Of a DNA stretch of 8,976 nucleotides, positions 7,006 to 8,976 are shown piece after piece. Every line of letters begins with the position of its first letter. The first letter of the stretch is position 1. This DNA comes from Alphaproteobacteria bacterium (GTDB lineage: Bacteria > Pseudomonadota > Alphaproteobacteria > RF32 > CAG-239). The notes beneath the pieces were generated by a model that saw only the letters and a program-made list of their open reading frames with translations, had not been told where the DNA came from and searched no databases. Location of the stretch: the NCBI GenBank assembly GCA_017452115.1, contig JAFTNB010000117.1, positions 1-8,976 on the forward strand, given 5' to 3'. A program made the position numbers and the translations under genes.

Positions 7006-7043
7006 TATTTGTGCGAGGGTGAAAATAAGCTCTCGCACAAATA
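7006..7043. repeat. Perfect 12-bp inverted repeat
   Basis: The arms are TATTTGTGCGAG (7006-7017) and CTCGCACAAATA (7032-7043). The stem extends inward by a G-T and a G-C pair, leaving a 10-nt loop at 7020-7029. No T-run follows on either strand, so it is not a standard intrinsic terminator, although a T-rich stretch (6999-7004) precedes the left arm. It lies between the 168-aa gene and the small ORF/recombinase pair. It could be a protein-binding operator, an RNA processing hairpin or a recombination-related site. Confidence 0.7.
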
Positions 7044-7106
7044 AAGATGATAAAACAAGGGATTAGCTTTATTTTTGCTTGAGTTTAGGCAAAGGAATAA
7101 GATAAG

Positions 7107-7319
7107 ATGACGACAAGACTAAAAGAAATATTGCAAGAGATTGCTCCAAAGCCGTTATCGGATATGGAATTAGAAGCCGCTACACGCAATCTGATAGGTT
7201 TTGCCAAGTGTTTACTTGCAATGAAACAGGAGATTTTAAGAAATGAAAGCAGTCATATTGACCCGAGTTTCAACCAAAATGCAGGAAGAAGGATTGAGCC
7301 TGACAGCACAGAGCAATAG
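7107..7319 (+). CDS. Small 70-aa protein upstream of and overlapping the recombinase
   Basis: The ATG at 7107 follows AGGA at a rather long spacing of about 11 nt. Residues 1-45 are a plausible folded, helical peptide (LSDMELEAATRNLIGFAKCLLAMKQEI). From memory, small proteins with a similar helix (ELxxAxxNLxGFxxxLL) often precede serine recombinases in alphaproteobacteria, but I cannot search for this. Residues 46-70 are encoded in the 77 nt that overlap the start of the recombinase in another frame and look less protein-like. The gene may help couple translation of the recombinase, whose ribosome site lies inside it. The function is unknown. Confidence 0.62.
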   Translation: MTTRLKEILQEIAPKPLSDMELEAATRNLIGFAKCLLAMKQEILRNESSHIDPSFNQNAGRRIEPDSTEQ

Positions 7320-8907
7320 GCTTTTTGATTACGCCGAGCGTAAAGGTTTAGAGGTTATCAAAACCTTTGAAATCATAGAAAGTTCAACTCATGGCGAACG
7401 TAAGCAATTTATGGAAATGATTGCTTTTTGCAAACGCCAGCGTGAAACAATAGCCATTATTGCCGATACTGTGGATAGGGTGCAACGCTCATTTAAAGAA
7501 AGTGTGCTGCTGGATGATTTAATGAAACAAAATAAGATTGAGCTGCATTTTTATCGCGAAGGAATGATTTTGAACAGTCAATCTTCTTCGGTTGATATTA
7601 TGCGCTGGGATTTCTCGGTAATGGGAGCGAAAGCTTATGTTCTGCAACTTGCCGAAAATATCCGCCGTTCTAATGAGCAAAAAAACAAAAACGGTGAAAT
7701 TACGGGTATGGCACCAATCGGCTACGAAAACTATATCAATGAACATGGTAAGAAATTTGTCCGCTCCAAAGAACCGGAAGCAAGTATTATCAAAAAATTG
7801 TTTGAAATCTATTCATTGGGCCATATGGGCGTTACCGAACTTGCCAAATATGCTCAGATGCTTGGATTAAAAAGCAGAACGGGTCAGGAAGTATCAAAAA
7901 ACAGTATGTTTGGTATCATAAATAATCCATTTTATTATGGCGAGATGCGAACCAAGAGAGGTTTAATCCCGCATATCTACCAACCATTGATAAGCAAAGA
8001 ACTTTGGGAGTTGTGCCAAAAAAAGAAAGCCGAGCATAATCTAAATATGAAAAACCCAAAATTAACGAAAAATCCATTTCTGCTGCGAGGTCTAATTCGC
8101 TGTGGCTTAACCAATCAAATGTGCGTCTGCGAGATTAAAAAGCAAAAATACATCTATATTTTTTGCCATCACGCTGACGGTTCAAGATATTATGTGCCTG
8201 AACAAAATGTTTTAAGAGATATAGAAGCCATATTAAACCGGATTCACCTGCCGGACAATGTAGTGTTTGAGCTAAAAGAAGAGCTTAAAAAGGCCAAATC
8301 AACAGAACGAAAGTATTGCCGTGATTCCATCACAAAGCTCAAAACTGAACAAGAGAAGTTTAAGGATAAACTGGATCATCTGTTTGATTTGCGGCTTGAC
8401 GGCGAGCTGGATAGAGAAACTTTTGATACGAAGCGTAATGAAATCCAGTTAAAGATGCATCAGCTGAAAAATAAAATCATTGCCCACGAAAAAGCGGATG
8501 AAAGCTTCAATGGTGCTATTATAGAACTTTTTGACATCGCAACAGACGCCGGATATTTGTTCGCAAAATCGTCTGAATTGGAGCTGAAAAGATTCTTATT
8601 AAAGTTTGTTTTCAAGGAGTTATGGCTGACCGAAGGAAAATTAACCTACGAGCTGAACTTCCCGTTCAGCGAGTTTGAAACAACTCATTTGAAGAAAATT
8701 AAAACAAACTTGGTAAAACTTACGAACCCGTTGGATATTAAAGGATTGTGCAGAATTTCTAACCAAACGGCCGAAAATGATAACCAAAATTCGGTAGAAC
8801 TCCATATTTCAGATAAAAAACAACGGGTTAGACCAAAAAATCTAACCCGAGTACTAATTGGTGATCCCAACGGGACTCGAACCCATATTACCACCGTGAA
8901 AGGGTGA
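7243..8907 (+). CDS. Large serine recombinase (resolvase/invertase superfamily)
   Basis: The frame encodes 554 aa. The N-terminal resolvase domain carries RVSTKMQ with the catalytic serine at residue 10, GLSLTAQ (17-23), and D75/D78-R79-R82 matching the conserved catalytic arginines. A central 'recombinase' domain follows (about 150-250; GMAPIGYENY, NNPFYYGEMRTKRG), then a variant zinc-ribbon region (C287, C294, C296, C308, H309/H310) and a long coiled coil (about 340-415). The start has AGGAG about 10 nt upstream. Such enzymes integrate, excise or invert DNA. The C-terminal tail is odd: residues from about 528 are encoded by the tRNA-Glu terminator hairpin, and residues from 539 by the antisense of tRNA-Glu, giving the GDPNGTRTH peptide common to mistranslated tRNA loci. 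The functional protein may have a different tail before integration. The identity of the family is certain; the target site is not known. Confidence 0.93.
   Translation: MKAVILTRVSTKMQEEGLSLTAQSNRLFDYAERKGLEVIKTFEIIESSTHGERKQFMEMIAFCKRQRETIAIIADTVDRVQRSFKESVLLDDLMKQNKIELHFYREGMILNSQSSSVDIMRWDFSVMGAKAYVLQLAENIRRSNEQKNKNGEITGMAPIGYENYINEHGKKFVRSKEPEASIIKKLFEIYSLGHMGVTELAKYAQMLGLKSRTGQEVSKNSMFGIINNPFYYGEMRTKRGLIPHIYQPLISKELWELCQKKKAEHNLNMKNPKLTKNPFLLRGLIRCGLTNQMCVCEIKKQKYIYIFCHHADGSRYYVPEQNVLRDIEAILNRIHLPDNVVFELKEELKKAKSTERKYCRDSITKLKTEQEKFKDKLDHLFDLRLDGELDRETFDTKRNEIQLKMHQLKNKIIAHEKADESFNGAIIELFDIATDAGYLFAKSSELELKRFLLKFVFKELWLTEGKLTYELNFPFSEFETTHLKKIKTNLVKLTNPLDIKGLCRISNQTAENDNQNSVELHISDKKQRVRPKNLTRVLIGDPNGTRTHITTVKG
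8814..8849 (-). terminator. Intrinsic terminator of tRNA-Glu
   Basis: On the minus strand, a perfect 9-bp stem (CGGGTTAGA at 8841-8849 with TCTAACCCG at 8824-8832, loop of 8) is followed by TTGTTTTTTA. It starts 9 bp after the encoded CCA of the tRNA. No T-run follows on the plus strand, so it serves the tRNA. It lies entirely inside the recombinase frame. Confidence 0.8.
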
Positions 8908-8933
8908 TGTCCTAACCATTAGACGATGGGACC
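8859..8933 (-). tRNA. tRNA-Glu (anticodon TTC)
   Basis: The cloverleaf folds fully: acceptor GGTCCCA/TGGGATC with one G-T pair, a D-arm containing GTCTAATGGTTAGGAC, an anticodon stem TCACC/GGTGG around loop CTTTCAC (anticodon TTC), a T-arm ATGGG/CCCGT with loop TTCGAGT, discriminator A and encoded CCA (8859-8861). It matches the known bacterial tRNA-Glu pattern closely. The mature length is 75 nt including CCA. The neighbouring recombinase frame overlaps its 3' two-thirds on the other strand, and the gene has its own downstream terminator. Confidence 0.96.
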
Positions 8934-8950
8934 ATCGTTTGGAACTAGGG

Positions 8951-8956
8951 CATATA
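8951..8956 (-). promoter_or_regulatory. Possible -10 element of tRNA-Glu
   Basis: A TATATG hexamer on the minus strand lies about 18 bp before the tRNA 5' end, in an AT-rich stretch. The matching -35 would fall at or beyond the window edge, so this is only a position-based guess. Confidence 0.3.
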
Positions 8957-8976
8957 TAAATGGAAAATTCTTTCAG

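Noticed and set aside
7006..7043. Inverted repeat as an intrinsic terminator of the 168-aa gene
   Set aside because: The 3' arm is followed by AAGATGATAAAAC and not by a T-run on the plus strand, and the minus strand likewise lacks one.
7074..7102. TTGCTT plus TAAGAT as a promoter for the 70-aa ORF
   Set aside because: The -10 would lie only a few bases before the ATG and would leave no room for the ribosome site in the transcript.
1..8858. Second copy of the tRNA-Glu 3' end as the other attachment site
   Set aside because: I scanned for GGTGATCCCA and CGGGACTCGAAC and their complements and saw no second copy in the window.
8685..8894. Minus-strand 69-aa open frame ending in tRNA-derived sequence
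   Set aside because: It begins inside tRNA-Glu and is the shadow of the recombinase frame.
1..8976. CRISPR array or insertion sequence
   Set aside because: No regularly spaced direct repeats and no transposase-like frame were seen.

Overview
This 9 kb accessory region looks like part of a genomic island at a tRNA-Glu gene. The host is probably a Gram-negative bacterium, perhaps a low-GC alphaproteobacterium. The hints are a tRNA-Glu with an encoded CCA end and a GTCTAATGGTTAGGAC D-arm, and a small ORF before a large serine recombinase. This assignment is tentative because no housekeeping protein is present.

Left half (1-4266, minus strand, visibly AT-rich). Four genes form one tight operon read from right to left: a type III restriction-modification methyltransferase (mod), an AbiTii-type protein, a coiled-coil protein with two membrane helices, and the start of the type III restriction subunit (res), cut by the window edge. 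The junctions are 2 bp, 2 bp and a 10 bp overlap. A TATAAT promoter and an AGGAG ribosome site precede mod. Two accessory genes between mod and res, one of an abortive-infection family and one membrane-anchored, suggest a composite defence operon. This is the most interesting content of the window.

Middle (4382-5810). A minus-strand gene encodes a pentapeptide-like beta-helix protein with a C-terminal helix-turn-helix of the excisionase/MerR type. Its upstream region of about 300 bp is shared with rightward genes and holds two divergent promoter candidates.

Right half (5811-8976, plus strand). A 35-aa peptide gene and two unrecognised genes (145 and 168 aa) are followed by a 12-bp perfect inverted repeat, a 70-aa ORF and a large serine recombinase that overlaps that ORF by 77 nt. 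The recombinase frame runs through the tRNA-Glu terminator and into the antisense of the tRNA before it stops. This suggests that the element edge lies at or near the tRNA and that the recombinase tail is read-through. No second copy of the tRNA 3' end is visible here, so the far end of any element lies outside the window.

Working model (inference): the recombinase moves or once moved the island, the RM operon with its two inserted genes is defence cargo, and the beta-helix/HTH protein and the small genes are cargo of unknown role.
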